From Acanthosepion esculentum (Eukaryota; Mollusca; Cephalopoda; Sepiida; Sepiidae): a stretch of 64,000 nucleotides of DNA. The DNA lies in NCBI GenBank assembly GCA_964036315.1, contig OZ038510.1, forward strand, positions 87,154,164 to 87,218,163, in the 5' to 3' direction. The translations under genes were made by a program, and so were the position numbers. Shown piece after piece: positions 38,017-48,711 of this stretch. How positions within the stretch are numbered: the stretch's first letter is position 1; every line of letters starts with the position of its first letter. The notes under the pieces were generated by a model, which was given only the letters and a program-made list of their open reading frames with translations, ran no database searches and was not told the origin of the DNA.

Positions 38017-38690
38017 GTGGGGGGTCGTCGGCGTTGGACTTTCTGGGACTAGGGGTCGTCTGCGTGGGACTTTCTGGGACTGGAGGTCGTCTGCGTGGGA
38101 CTTTCTGTGACTGTCTCCTGTTTGGGGGGTCGTCTTCTGGGACTGGAGGTCGTCTGCGTGCGTACTTTCTGGGACTGGGGGTCGTCTGCGTGGGACTTCC
38201 TGGGACTGTCTGCTAGGAGGGGGGTTGACTTTTTGGGAATTTCTGGGACTGTCTCCTGGGTGGGGGGTCGTCTGCGTGGGACTTTCTGGGACTGGTGGTC
38301 GTCTGCGTGGGACTTTCTGGGACTGTCTCCTGGGTGGGGGGTCGTCTGCGTGGGACATTCTGGGACTGTCTCCAGGGTGGGGGTCGTCTTCGTGGGACTT
38401 TCTGGGACTGGGGGTGGTCTGCGTGGGACTTTCTGGGTCTTGGGGTCTTCTGCGTGGGACATTCTGGCACTGTCACCTGGTTGGGGGGTCGTCTGCGTGG
38501 GACTTTCTGTGACTGTCTCCTGGGTGGGGCGTCGTCTCTGTGTGATATTCTGGGACTGTGTCCAGGAAAGGGGGGCGTCTTCGTGGGACGCTCTGGGACT
38601 GGGGGTCGTCTGCGTGGGACATCCTGTCACTGACTCCTGGGTGGAGGGGTCGTCTGCTTGGGACTTTCTGGGACTGTCTCCTGGGTGGGG

Positions 38691-39958
38691 ATCGTCTGCG
38701 TGGGACTTTCTGGGACTGGGGGTCGTCTGCGTGGGACTTTCTTGGACTGGGGGTCGTCTGCGTGGGACTTTCTGTGACTGGAGGTCGTCTGCGTGGGACC
38801 TTCTGGGACTGGGGGTCGTCTGCGTGGGTACTTTCTGGGACTGGGGGTCGTCTGCGTGGGACTTCCTGGGACTGTCTCCTTGGAGGCGGGTCGACGTTTT
38901 GCAACTGTCTCCTGGGTGGGGGGTCGTCTGCGGTGGACTTTCTGGGACTGGGGGTCGTCTGCGTGGCACTTTCTGTGACTGGGGCTCGTCTGCGTGGGAC
39001 TACCTGGGATTGTCTCCTGGGTGGGGGTCGTCTGTTTGGTAATTTATGGGACTGTCTACTGTGTGGGGGGTCTTCTGCGTGGGACTTTCTGGGACTGGGG
39101 CTCTTCTGCGTGGGACTTTCTTGGACTGGAGGAAGTCTGCGTGGGACGTTCTGGGACTGGGGGTCGTCTGCGTGGGACTTCCTGGGACTGTCTCCTGGGA
39201 GGGGGGTCGACTGTTTGGACCTTTCTGGGACTATCTCCTGGGTGGGGGGTCGTCTGCGTGGGACTTTCTAGGACTGTCTCCTGGGTGGGGGGTCGTCTGC
39301 GTGGGACCCTGAGGGACTGGTGGTCGTCTGCGTGGGACTTTCTGGGACTGGTGGGACGTCTGCGTGGGACTTTCTGGAACTGGGGGTCGTCTCCTTGGGA
39401 CTACCTGGGACCATCTCCTGGGTGGGGGTCGTCTGTTTGGGACTTTCTGGGATTGTCTTCTGTGTGGGGGGTCGTCTGCGTGGGACTTTCTGGGACTAGG
39501 GGTCATCTGCGTGGGACTTTCTGGGACTGGAGGTCGTCTGCGTGAGACTTTCTGGGACTGTCTCCTGTGTGGGGGGTCGTCTGGCTGGGACTCTCTGGGA
39601 CTGTCTCCTGGGTCGGGGTCGTCTGCGTGGGACTTTCTGGGAAAGGGGGCCGTCTGCGTGGGACTTTCTGGGACTGTCTCCTGGGTGGGGGGTCGTCTGC
39701 GCGGGACTTTCTGGTACTGGGGTTCGTCTGCGTGGGACTTTCTTGGACTGTCTCCTGGGTGGGGGGTCGTCTGCGTGGGACTTTCTGGGACTGTCTCCAG
39801 GGTGGGGGGTCGTCTTCGTTGGACTTTCTTGGACTGGGGGTCGGCTGCGTGGGACTTTCTGGCTCTTGGGGTCGTCTGCGTTGGACATTCTGGCACTGTC
39901 TCCTGGGTGGGGGGGTCGTCTGTTTGGGATTTTTCTGGGACTGTTTCCTGGGTGGGGG
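38691..39958 (-). repeat. 1,268-bp tandem duplication, copy 1
   Basis: The segment starting ATCGTCTGCGTGGGAC is followed directly by a second copy. Rare strings inside it include GGCGGGTCGACGTTTTGCAAC, TTTGGTAATTTATGGG, GGAGGAAGTCTGCG and GACCCTGAGGGACTGG. It resembles, inverted, about 10.6-11.9 kb. Confidence 0.93.
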
Positions 39959-41225
39959 ATCGTCTGCGTGGGACTTTCTGGGACTGGGGGTCGTCTGCGT
40001 GGGACTTTCTTGGACTGGGGGTCGTCTGCGTGGGACTTTCTGTGACTGGAGGTCGTCTGCGTGGGACCTTCTGGGACTGGGGGTCGTCTGCGTGGGTACT
40101 TTCTGGGACTGGGGGTCGTCTGCGTGGGACTTCCTGGGACTGTCTCCTTGAAGGCGGGTCGACGTTTTGCAACTGTCTCCTGGGTGGGGGGTCGTCTGCG
40201 GTGGACTTTCTGGGACTGGGGGTCGTCTGCGTGGCACTTTCTGTGACTGGGGCTCGTCTGCGTGGGACTACCTGGGATTGTCTCCTGGGTGGGGGTCGTC
40301 TGTTTGGTAATTTATGGGACTGTCTACTGTGTGGGGGGTCTTCTGCGTGGGACTTTCTGGGACTGGGGCTCTTCTGCGTGGGACTTTCTTGGACTGGAGG
40401 AAGTCTGCGTGGGACGTTCTGGGACTGGGGGTCGTCTGCGTGGGACTTCCTGGGACTGTCTCCTGGGAGGGGGGTCGACTGTTTGGACCTTTCTGGGACT
40501 ATCTCCTGGGTGGGGGGTCGTCTGCGTGGGACTTTCTAGGACTGTCTCCTGGGTGGGGGGTCGTCTGCGTGGGACCCTGAGGGACTGGTGGTCGTCTGCG
40601 TGGGACTTTCTGGGACTGGTGGGACGTCTGCGTGGGACTTTCTGGAACTGGGGGTCGTCTCCTTGGGACTACCTGGGACCATCTCCTGGGTGGGGGTCGT
40701 CTGTTTGGGACTTTCTGGGATTGTCTTCTGTGTGGGGGGTCGTCTGCGTGGGACTTTCTGGGACTAGGGGTCATCTGCGTGGGACTTTCTGGGACTGGAG
40801 GTCGTCTGCGTGAGACTTTCTGGGACTGTCTCCTGTGTGGGGGGTCGTCTGGCTGGGACTCTCTGGGACTGTCTCCTGGGTCGGGGTCGTCTGCGTGGGA
40901 CTTTCTGGGAAAGGGGGCCGTCTGCGTGGGACTTTCTGGGACTGTCTCCTGGGTGGGGGTCGTCTGCGCGGGACTTTCTGGTACTGGGGTTCGTCTGCGT
41001 GGGACTTTCTTGGACTGTCTCCTGGGTGGGGGGTCGTCTGCGTGGGACTTTCTGGGACTGTCTCCAGGGTGGGGGGTCGTCTTCGTTGGACTTTCTTGGA
41101 CTGGGGGTCGGCTGCGTGGGACTTTCTGGCTCTTGGGGTCGTCTGCGTTGGACATTCTGGCACTGTCTCCTGGGTGGGGGGGTCGTCTGTTTGGGATTTT
41201 TCTGGGACTGTTTCCTGGGTGGGGG
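39959..41225 (-). repeat. 1,268-bp tandem duplication, copy 2 (1,267 bp)
   Basis: Copy 2 follows copy 1 without a gap. Differences seen are CTTGAAGGCGGG for CTTGGAGGCGGG near 40,150, and loss of one G in a G-run near 40,965. Similarity continues about 100 bp past the end because the start motif is repeated there, as expected from unequal exchange. Confidence 0.93.
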
Positions 41226-43649
41226 ATCGTCTGCGTGGGACTTTCTGGGACTGGGGGTCGTCTGCGTGGGACTTTCTTGGACTGGGGGTCGTCTGCGTGG
41301 GACTTTCTGTGACTGGAGGTCGTCTGCGTGGGACTTCCTGGGACTGTCTCCTGGGAGGGGGTTTGACTGGTTTGGATTTTCTTGGACTGTCTCCTGGGTG
41401 GGGGGTCGTCTGCGTGGGACTTTCTTGGACTGGGTTCGTCTGCGTGGGACATTCTGGGACTGGAGGTCGTCTTCGTGGGACTTTCTGGGACTGGGGGTCG
41501 TCTGCGTGGGACTTCCAGGGACTGTCTGCTGGGAGGGGGGTCGACTGTGTGGGACTTTCTGGGACTGACTCCTGGGTGGGGGGTCGTCAGCGTGGGACAT
41601 TCTGGGACTGTCTCCTGGGTGGGGGGTCGTCTGCGTGGGACTTTCTGGGACTGGGGTTCGTCTGCGTGGTTACTTTCTGGGACTGTGGTCGTCTTCGTGG
41701 GACTTCCTGGGACTGTTTCCTTTGAGGGGGGTCGACTGTTTGGGACTTTCTGGGACTGACTCCTGGGTGGGGGGTCGTCTGCGTGGGACATTCTGGGACT
41801 GTCTCCTAGTTGGGGGTCGTCTGCGTGGGACTTTCTGGGACTGGGGGTCGTCTGCGTGGGTACTTTCTGGGACTGTGGTCGTCTTCGTGGGACTTCCTGG
41901 GACTGTTTCCTTGGAGGGGGGTCGACTGTTTGGGACTTTCTGGGACTGTCTCCTGGGTGGGGGTCGTCTGAGTGGGACTTTCTGTGACTGGGGATCGTCT
42001 GCGTGGGACTTTCTGGGACTGGGGGTCGTCTGCGTGGGTACTTTCTGGGACTGGGGGTCGTCTGCGTGGGACTTCCTGGGACTGTCTCCTGGGAGGGGGT
42101 TCGACTGTTTGGGACTTTCTGGGACTGTCTCCTGGGTGGGGGTCGTCTGCGTGGGACTTTCTGGGACTGGGGGTCGTCTGCGTGGGACTTTGTTGGACTG
42201 TCTCCTGGGTGTGGGGTCGTCTGCGTGGGACTTTCTGGGACTGTCTCCAGGGTGGGGGTCGTCTTCGTTGGACTTTCTGGGACTGGGGCTCGTCTGCGTG
42301 GGGCTTTCTGGGTCTTGGGGTCGTCTGCGTGTGACATTCTGTCACTGTCTCCTGGGTGGGGGGTCGTCTACTTGGGATTTTTCTGGGACTGTCTCCTGGG
42401 TGGGGGATCGTCTGCGTGGGACTTTCTGGGACTGGGGGTCGTCTGCGTGGGACTTTCTTGGACTGGGGGTCGTCTGCGTGGGACATTCTGGGACTGGAGG
42501 TCGTCTGCGTGGGACTTTCTGGGACAGGGGATCGTCTGCGTGGGTACTTACTGGGACTGGGGGTCGTCTTTGTGGGACTTCCTGGGACTGTCTCCTGGGA
42601 GGGGGGTCGACTGTTTGGGACTTTCTGGGACTGTCTCCAGGGTGGGGGGTCGTCTGCGTGGGACTTTCTCTGACGGGTGTTCGTCTGCGTGGGATTTCTG
42701 GGACTAGGGGTCGTCTGCGTCGGACTACATGGGACTGTCTCCTTGGAGGGGGGTCGTCTGCGTGGGACTTTCTTGGACTGGGGGTCGTGTGCGTGGGACT
42801 TTCTGGGACTGGAGGTCGTATGCGTGGGACTTTCTGGGACTGGGGGTCGTCGGCGTGGGTACTTTCTGGGACTGGGGGTCGTCTGCGTGGGACTTTCTGG
42901 GACTGTCTCCTAGGAGGGGGGTCGTCTGTTTGGGACTTTCTGGTATGGTCTCCTGGGTGGGGGTCGTCTGCGTGGGACTTTCTGGGACTGGGGGTCGTCT
43001 GTTTGGGACTTTCTGGGACTGTCTAGTGTGTGGGGGGTCGTCTGCGTGGGACTTTCTGTGACTGGGTGTCGTCTGCGTGGGACTTTCTTTGACTGGAGGT
43101 CGTATGCGTGGGACTTTCTGGGACTGGGGTCGTCTGCGTGGGACTTCCTGGGACAGTCTCCTGGGAGGGGGGTCGACTGTTTGGGACTTTCTGGGATTGT
43201 CTCCTGGGTGGGATGTCGTCTGCGTGGGACATTCTGGGTCTGTCTCCTGGATGGGGGGTCGTCTGCGTTGGACTTTCTGGGACTTGGGGTCGTCAGCGTG
43301 GGACATTCTGGCACTGTCTCCTGAGTGGGGGGTCGTCTGCTTGGGACTTTCTGGGACTGTCTCCTGGGTGGTGGATCGTCTGCGTGGGACTTACTGGGAC
43401 TGGGGGTCGTCTGCGTGGGACTTTCTTGGACTGGGCGTCGTCTGCGTGGGACTTTCTGGGACTGGGGGTCGTCTGCGTGAGACTTTCTTGGACTGGGCGT
43501 CGTCTGCATGGGACTTTCTGGGACTGTCTCCTGGGTAGGGGATCGTCTGTTTGGGACTTTCTGGGACTGACTACTGTGTGGAGGGTCGTCTGCGTGGGAC
43601 TTTCTGGGACTGGAGGTCGTCTGTTTGGGATTACCTGGGACTGTCTCCT

Positions 43650-43905
43650 GGGTGGGGGGTCGTCTGCGTGGGACTTTCTGTGACTGGGGGTCGTCTGCGT
43701 GGGACTTTCTTGGACTGGGGTCGTATGGGTGGGACTTTCTGGGACTGGTGGTCGTCTGCGTGAGACTTTCTGGGACTGGGTGTCGTCTGCTTGGGATTAC
43801 CTGGGACTGTCTCCTGGGTGGGGAGTCGTCTGTTTGGGAATTTCTGGGACTGTCTCCTGGTTGGGGGGTCCTATGCGTGGGACTTTCTGGGACTGGGGGT
43901 CGACT
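43650..43905 (-). repeat. 256-bp segment duplicated at about 45,248-45,500
   Basis: GGGGGGTCCTATGCGTGGGAC occurs at about 43,865 and 45,461 (offset 1,596). The GGTCGTATGGGTGGGAC and GCTTGGGATTACCTGGG variants precede it in both. A further diverged relative lies near 47,070-47,160. Confidence 0.82.
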
Positions 43906-44110
43906 GCGAGAGACTTTCTGGGACAGGGGGTCGTCTGCGTGGGACTTTCTGGGACTGTCTCTTGGGTGGGGGATCGTCTGCGTGGGACTTTCTGGGACTG
44001 GGGGTCGTCTGCGTGGGACTTTCTGCGACTGGAGGTCGTCTGCGTGGGACTTTCTGCGACTGGAGGTCGTCTGCGTGGGACTTTCTGGGACGGGGGGTCG
44101 TCTGCGTGGG

Positions 44111-45150
44111 TTCTTTCTGGGACTGGGGGTCGTCTGCATGGGACTTCCTAGGACTGTATCCTGGGAGGGGGGTCGACTGTTTGGGACTTTCTGGGACTGT
44201 CTCCTGGGTGGGGGGTCGTATGCGTGGGACTTTCTGGGACTGGGGGTCGTCTGCGTTGGACTTTCGTGGACTGGGGCTCGTCTGCGTGGGACTTTCTGGG
44301 ACTGGAGGTCGTCTGCGTGGGACTTTCTGGGACTGGAGGTCGTCTGCGTGGTTTCTTTCTGGGACTGGGGGTCGTCTGCATGGGACTTCCTGGGACTGTC
44401 TCCTGGGAGGGGGGTCGACTGTTTGGGACTTTCTGGGACTGTCTCCTGGGTGGGGGATCGTTTGCGTGGGACATTCTGGGACTGGGGGTCGTCTGCGTTG
44501 GACTTTCGTGGACTGGGGCTCGTCTGCGTGGGACTTTCTGGGACTGGAGGTCGTCTGCGTGGGACTTTCTGGGACTGGAGGTCGTCTGCGTGGGTTCTTT
44601 CTGGGACTGGGGGTCGTCTGCATGGGACTTCCTGGGACTGTCTCCTGGGAGGGGGGTCGACTGTTTGGGACTTTCTGGGACTGGGGGTCGTCTGCGTTGG
44701 ACTTTCGTGGACTGGGGCTCGTCTGCGTGGGACTTTCTGGGACTGGAGGTCGTCTGCGTGGGACTTTCTGGGACTGGAGGTCGTCTGCGTGGATTCTTTC
44801 TGGGACTGGGGGTCGTCTGCATGGGACTTCCTGGGACTGTCTCCTGGGAGGGGGGTCGACTGTTTGGGACTTTCTGGGACTGTCTCCTGGGTGGGGGATC
44901 GTTTGCGTGGGACATTCTGGGACTGGGGGTCGTCTGCGTTGGACTTTCGTGGACTGGGGCTCGTCTGCGTGGGACTTTCTGGGACTGGAGGTCGTCTGCG
45001 TGGGACTTTCTGGGACTGGAGGTCGTCTGCGTGGGTTCTTTCTGGGACTGGGGGTCGTCTGCATGGGACTTCCTGGGACTGTCTCCTGGGAGGGGGGTCG
45101 ACTGTTTGGGACTTTCTGGGACTGTCTCCTGGGTGGGGGTCGTCTGCGTG
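44111..45150 (-). repeat. 242-bp seven-monomer higher-order repeat, about 4.5 tandem copies
   Basis: The variant monomer GTGGGTTCTTTCTGGGACTG marks each copy. Its TTCTTT starts at 44,111, 44,353, 44,595, 44,794 and 45,036, so the steps are 242, 242, 199 and 242 bp. The 199-bp copy lacks exactly one 43-bp monomer. A 242-bp unit fits five 31-bp and two 43-bp monomers plus one base, the extra base being in the marker monomer. Other fixed features are CTGCGTTGGACTTTCGTGG and GGGAGGGGGGTCGACTG in each unit. Confidence 0.93.
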
Positions 45151-45247
45151 GGACTTTCTGGGACAGTCTCCTGGGTGGGGGTCGTCTGCGTGGGACTTTC
45201 TGGGACTGGGGGTCGTCTGTTTGTGACTTTCTGGGACTGTCTACTGT

Positions 45248-45500
45248 GTGGGGGGTCCTCTGCGTGGGACTTTCTGTGACTGGGGGTCGTCTGCGTGGGA
45301 CTTTCTTAGACTGGGGTCGTATGGGTGGGACTTTCTGGGACTGGTGGTCGTCTGCGTGAGACTTTCTGGGACTGGGTGTCGTCTGCTTGGGATTACCTGG
45401 GACTGTCTCCTGGGTGGGGAGTCGTCTGTTTGGGAATTTCTGGGACTGTCTCATGGTTGGGGGGTCCTATGCGTGGGACTTTCTGGGACTGGGGGTCGTC
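45248..45500 (-). repeat. Partner of 43,650-43,905
   Basis: This is the direct copy at offset 1,596. It differs by TCATGGTTGG for TCCTGGTTGG and CTTAGACTGG for CTTGGACTGG. Confidence 0.82.
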
Positions 45501-46290
45501 TGCGTGGGACTTTCTGGGACTGGGGGTCGTCTGCGTGGGACTTTCTGGGACTGTCTCCTGGGTAGGGGATCGTCTGTTTGGGACTTTCTGGGACTGACTA
45601 CTGTGTGGGGGGTCGTCTGCGTGGGACTTTCTGGGACTGGGGGTCGTCTGCGTGGGGCTTCCTGGGACTGTCTCCTGGAAGAGGCTCGACTATTCGGGAC
45701 TTTCTGGGACTGTCTCCTGGGTGGGGGGTCGTCTGCGTGGGACTTCCGGGACTTGGGGGCGTCTGCGTGGGACATTCTGGCACTGTCTCCTGGGTGGGGG
45801 GTCGTCTGCTTGGGACATTCTGGGACTGTCTCCTGGGTGGAGGATCGTCTGCGTGGGACTTTCTGGGACTAGGGGTCATTTGCGTGGGACTTTCTTGGAC
45901 TGGGCGTCGTAGCGTGGGACTTTCTGGGACTGGAGGTCGTCTGCGTGGGGCTTTCTGGGACTCGGGGTCGTCTGTGTGGGTACTTTCTTGGACTGGGGGT
46001 CGTCTGCATGGGACTTCCTGGGACTGTCTCCTGGGAGGGTGGTCGACTGTTTGGGACTTTCTGGGACTGTCTCCTGGGTGGGGGGTCGTCTGCGTGGGAC
46101 TTTCTGGGACTGTCTCCTGGGTGGGGGTAATCTGCGTGGGACTTTCTGGGACTGGAGGTTGTCTGTTTGGGACTTTCTGGGACGGTCTACTGTGTGGGGG
46201 GTCGTCTGCGTGGGACTTTCTGGGACTGGGGTTCGTCTGCCTGGGAATTTCTTGTACTGGTTGTCGTATGCGTGGGACATTCTGGGACTG

Positions 46291-46870
46291 GAGGTCGACT
46301 GCGAGAGACTTTCTGGGACTGGGGGTCGTCTGCGTGGGACTTTCTGGGACTGTCTCCTGGGTGGGGGATCGTCTGCGTGGGACTTTCTGGGACTGGGGGT
46401 CGTCTGTGTTGGACTTTCTTGGACTGGGGGTCGTCTGCGTGGGACTTTCTGCGACTGGAGGTCGTCTGCGTGGGACTTTCTGGGACGGGGGGTCGTCTGC
46501 GTGGGTTCTTTCTGGGACTGGGGGTCGTCTGCATGGGACTTCCTAGGACTGTATCCTGGGAGGGGGGTCGACTGTTTGGGACTTTCTGGGACTGTCTCCT
46601 GGGTGGGGGGTCGTATGCGTGGGACTTTCTGGGACTGGGGGTCGTCTGCGTTGGACTTTCGTGGACTGGGGCTCGTCTGCGTGGGACTTTCTGGGACTGG
46701 AGGTCGTCTGCGTGGGACTTTCTGGGACTGGAGGTCGTCTGCGTGGATTCTTTCTGGGACTGGGGGTCGTCTGCATGGGACTTCCTGGGACTGTCTCCTG
46801 GGAGGGGGGTCGACTGTTTGGGACTTTCTGGGACTGTCTCCTGGGTGGGGGATCGTTTGCGTGGGACATT
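46291..46870 (-). repeat. Second locus of the 242-bp higher-order repeat, about 1.5 copies plus flank
   Basis: Marker TTCTTT occurs at 46,506 and 46,748 (242 bp apart). The flank from CGACTGCGAGAGAC (46,296) matches 43,901 at offset 2,395, so this is a copy of 43.9-44.4 kb. It may represent the less amplified state of the array at 44.1-45.1 kb. Confidence 0.88.
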
Positions 46871-48711
46871 CTGGGACTGGGGGTCGTCTGCGTGGGACTT
46901 TCTGGGACTGGGAATCGTCTGTTTGGGACTAACTGGGACTGTCTCCTGGGTGGGGGGTCGTCTGTTTGGGACTTTCTGGGACTGTCTACTGTGGGGGGTG
47001 GTCGTCTGCGTGGGACTTTCTTGGACTGGGGCTCATCTTCGTGAGACTTTCTGGGACTGGGTGTCGTCTGCTTGGGATTACCTGGGACTGTCTCCTGGGT
47101 GGGGTGTGGTCTGTTTGGGAATTTCTGGGACTGTCTCCTGGTTGGGGGGTCCTATGCGTGGGACTTTCTGGGACTGTGGGTCGTCTACGTGGGACTTTCT
47201 GGGACTGTCTTCCGTCTGGGGGGGTCGTCTGCGTGGGACTTTCTGGGACTGGGGCTCATCTTCGTGGGAATTTCTGGGACTGGAGGTCGTCTGCGTGGGA
47301 CTTTCTGGGACTGGGGGTCGTCTGCGTGGGTATTTACTGGGACTGTGGGTCGTCTGCGTGGGACTTCCTGGGACTGTCTCCTGGGAGGGGGGTCGACTGT
47401 TTCTGACTTTCTGGGACTTTCTCCTGGGTGGGGTTCGTCTGCGTGGGACTTTCTGGGACTGGTGGTCGTCTGCGTGGGACTTTCTGGGACTGTCTCCTGG
47501 GTGGGGGGTCGTCTTCGTGGGACTTTCTGGGACTGGGGGGCCGTCTGCGTGGGTACTTTCTGGGACTGGGGGGGCCGTCTGCGTGGGACTTTCTGGGACT
47601 GTCTCCTGGGTGGGGGGTCGTCTGCGTGGGACTTTCTGGGACTGTCTCCAGGTTGGGGGGTCGTCTTCGTGGGACTTTCTGGGACTGGGGGTCGTCTGCG
47701 TAGTACTTTCTGGGTCCTGGGGTCGTCGGCGTGGGACTTTCTGGCACTGTCTCCTGGGAGGGGGGTCGTCTTTTTGGGACATTCTGGGACTGTCTACTGT
47801 GTGGGGGGTCGTCTGCGTGGGATTTTCTGTGACTGGGTGTCGTCTGCGTAGGACTTTCTCGGACTGGAGGTCGTCTGCGTGGGACTTTCTGGGACTGGGT
47901 GTCGTCTGCGTGGGTACTTTATGGGACTGGGGGTCTTCTGCGTGGGACTTTGTGGGACTGTCTACTGGGAGGGGGGTCGTCTGTTTGGGACTTTCTGGGA
48001 CTGTCTCCTGTGTGGGCGGTCGTCTACATGGGACTTTCTGGGACTGTCTCTTGTGTGGGGATCGTCCTTGTGGGACTCTCTGGGACAGGGTGTCGTCTGC
48101 GTGGGACTTTCTGGGACTGGGGGGTCGTCTGCGTGGGACTTTCTGTGAGTGTCTCCCTGCTGGGGGGTCGTCTGCGTGAGACTTTCTGGGACTGGAGGTC
48201 GTCTAGGTGGGGGGGTCGTCTGCGTGGGACATTCTTGGACTGTGTGTCGTGTGCGTGGTACATTCTGGGAGTGTCTCCTTGGTGGGGGGTCGTCTACGTG
48301 GGACTTTGTCGGACTGGGGGACGTCTGCGTGGGACTTTCTGGGACTGGGGGTCGTCTGCGTGGGACATTCTGGGACTGTCTCTTGTGTGGGGGGTCGTTT
48401 GCTTGGGACTTTCTGGGACTGGGTGTCGTCTGCGTGGGACTTTCTGGGACTGTCTCCTGGGTGGGATATCGTCTGCGTGGGACTTTCTGGGACTGCCACC
48501 TGGGTGGGGGGTCGTCTGCGTGGGACTTTCTGGTACTGGGGGTCGTCTGCGTGGGACTTTCTGGGACTGTCCCCTGGGTGGGGGGTCGTCTGCATGGGCC
48601 TTTCTGTGTCTGTTTCCTGGGTGGGGGGACGTCTGCGTGGGACTTTGTGGGACTGGGGGTCTTCTGCGTGGGACTTTCTGGGACTGTCTCCTGGCTGGAG
48701 GGTCGTCTGCG

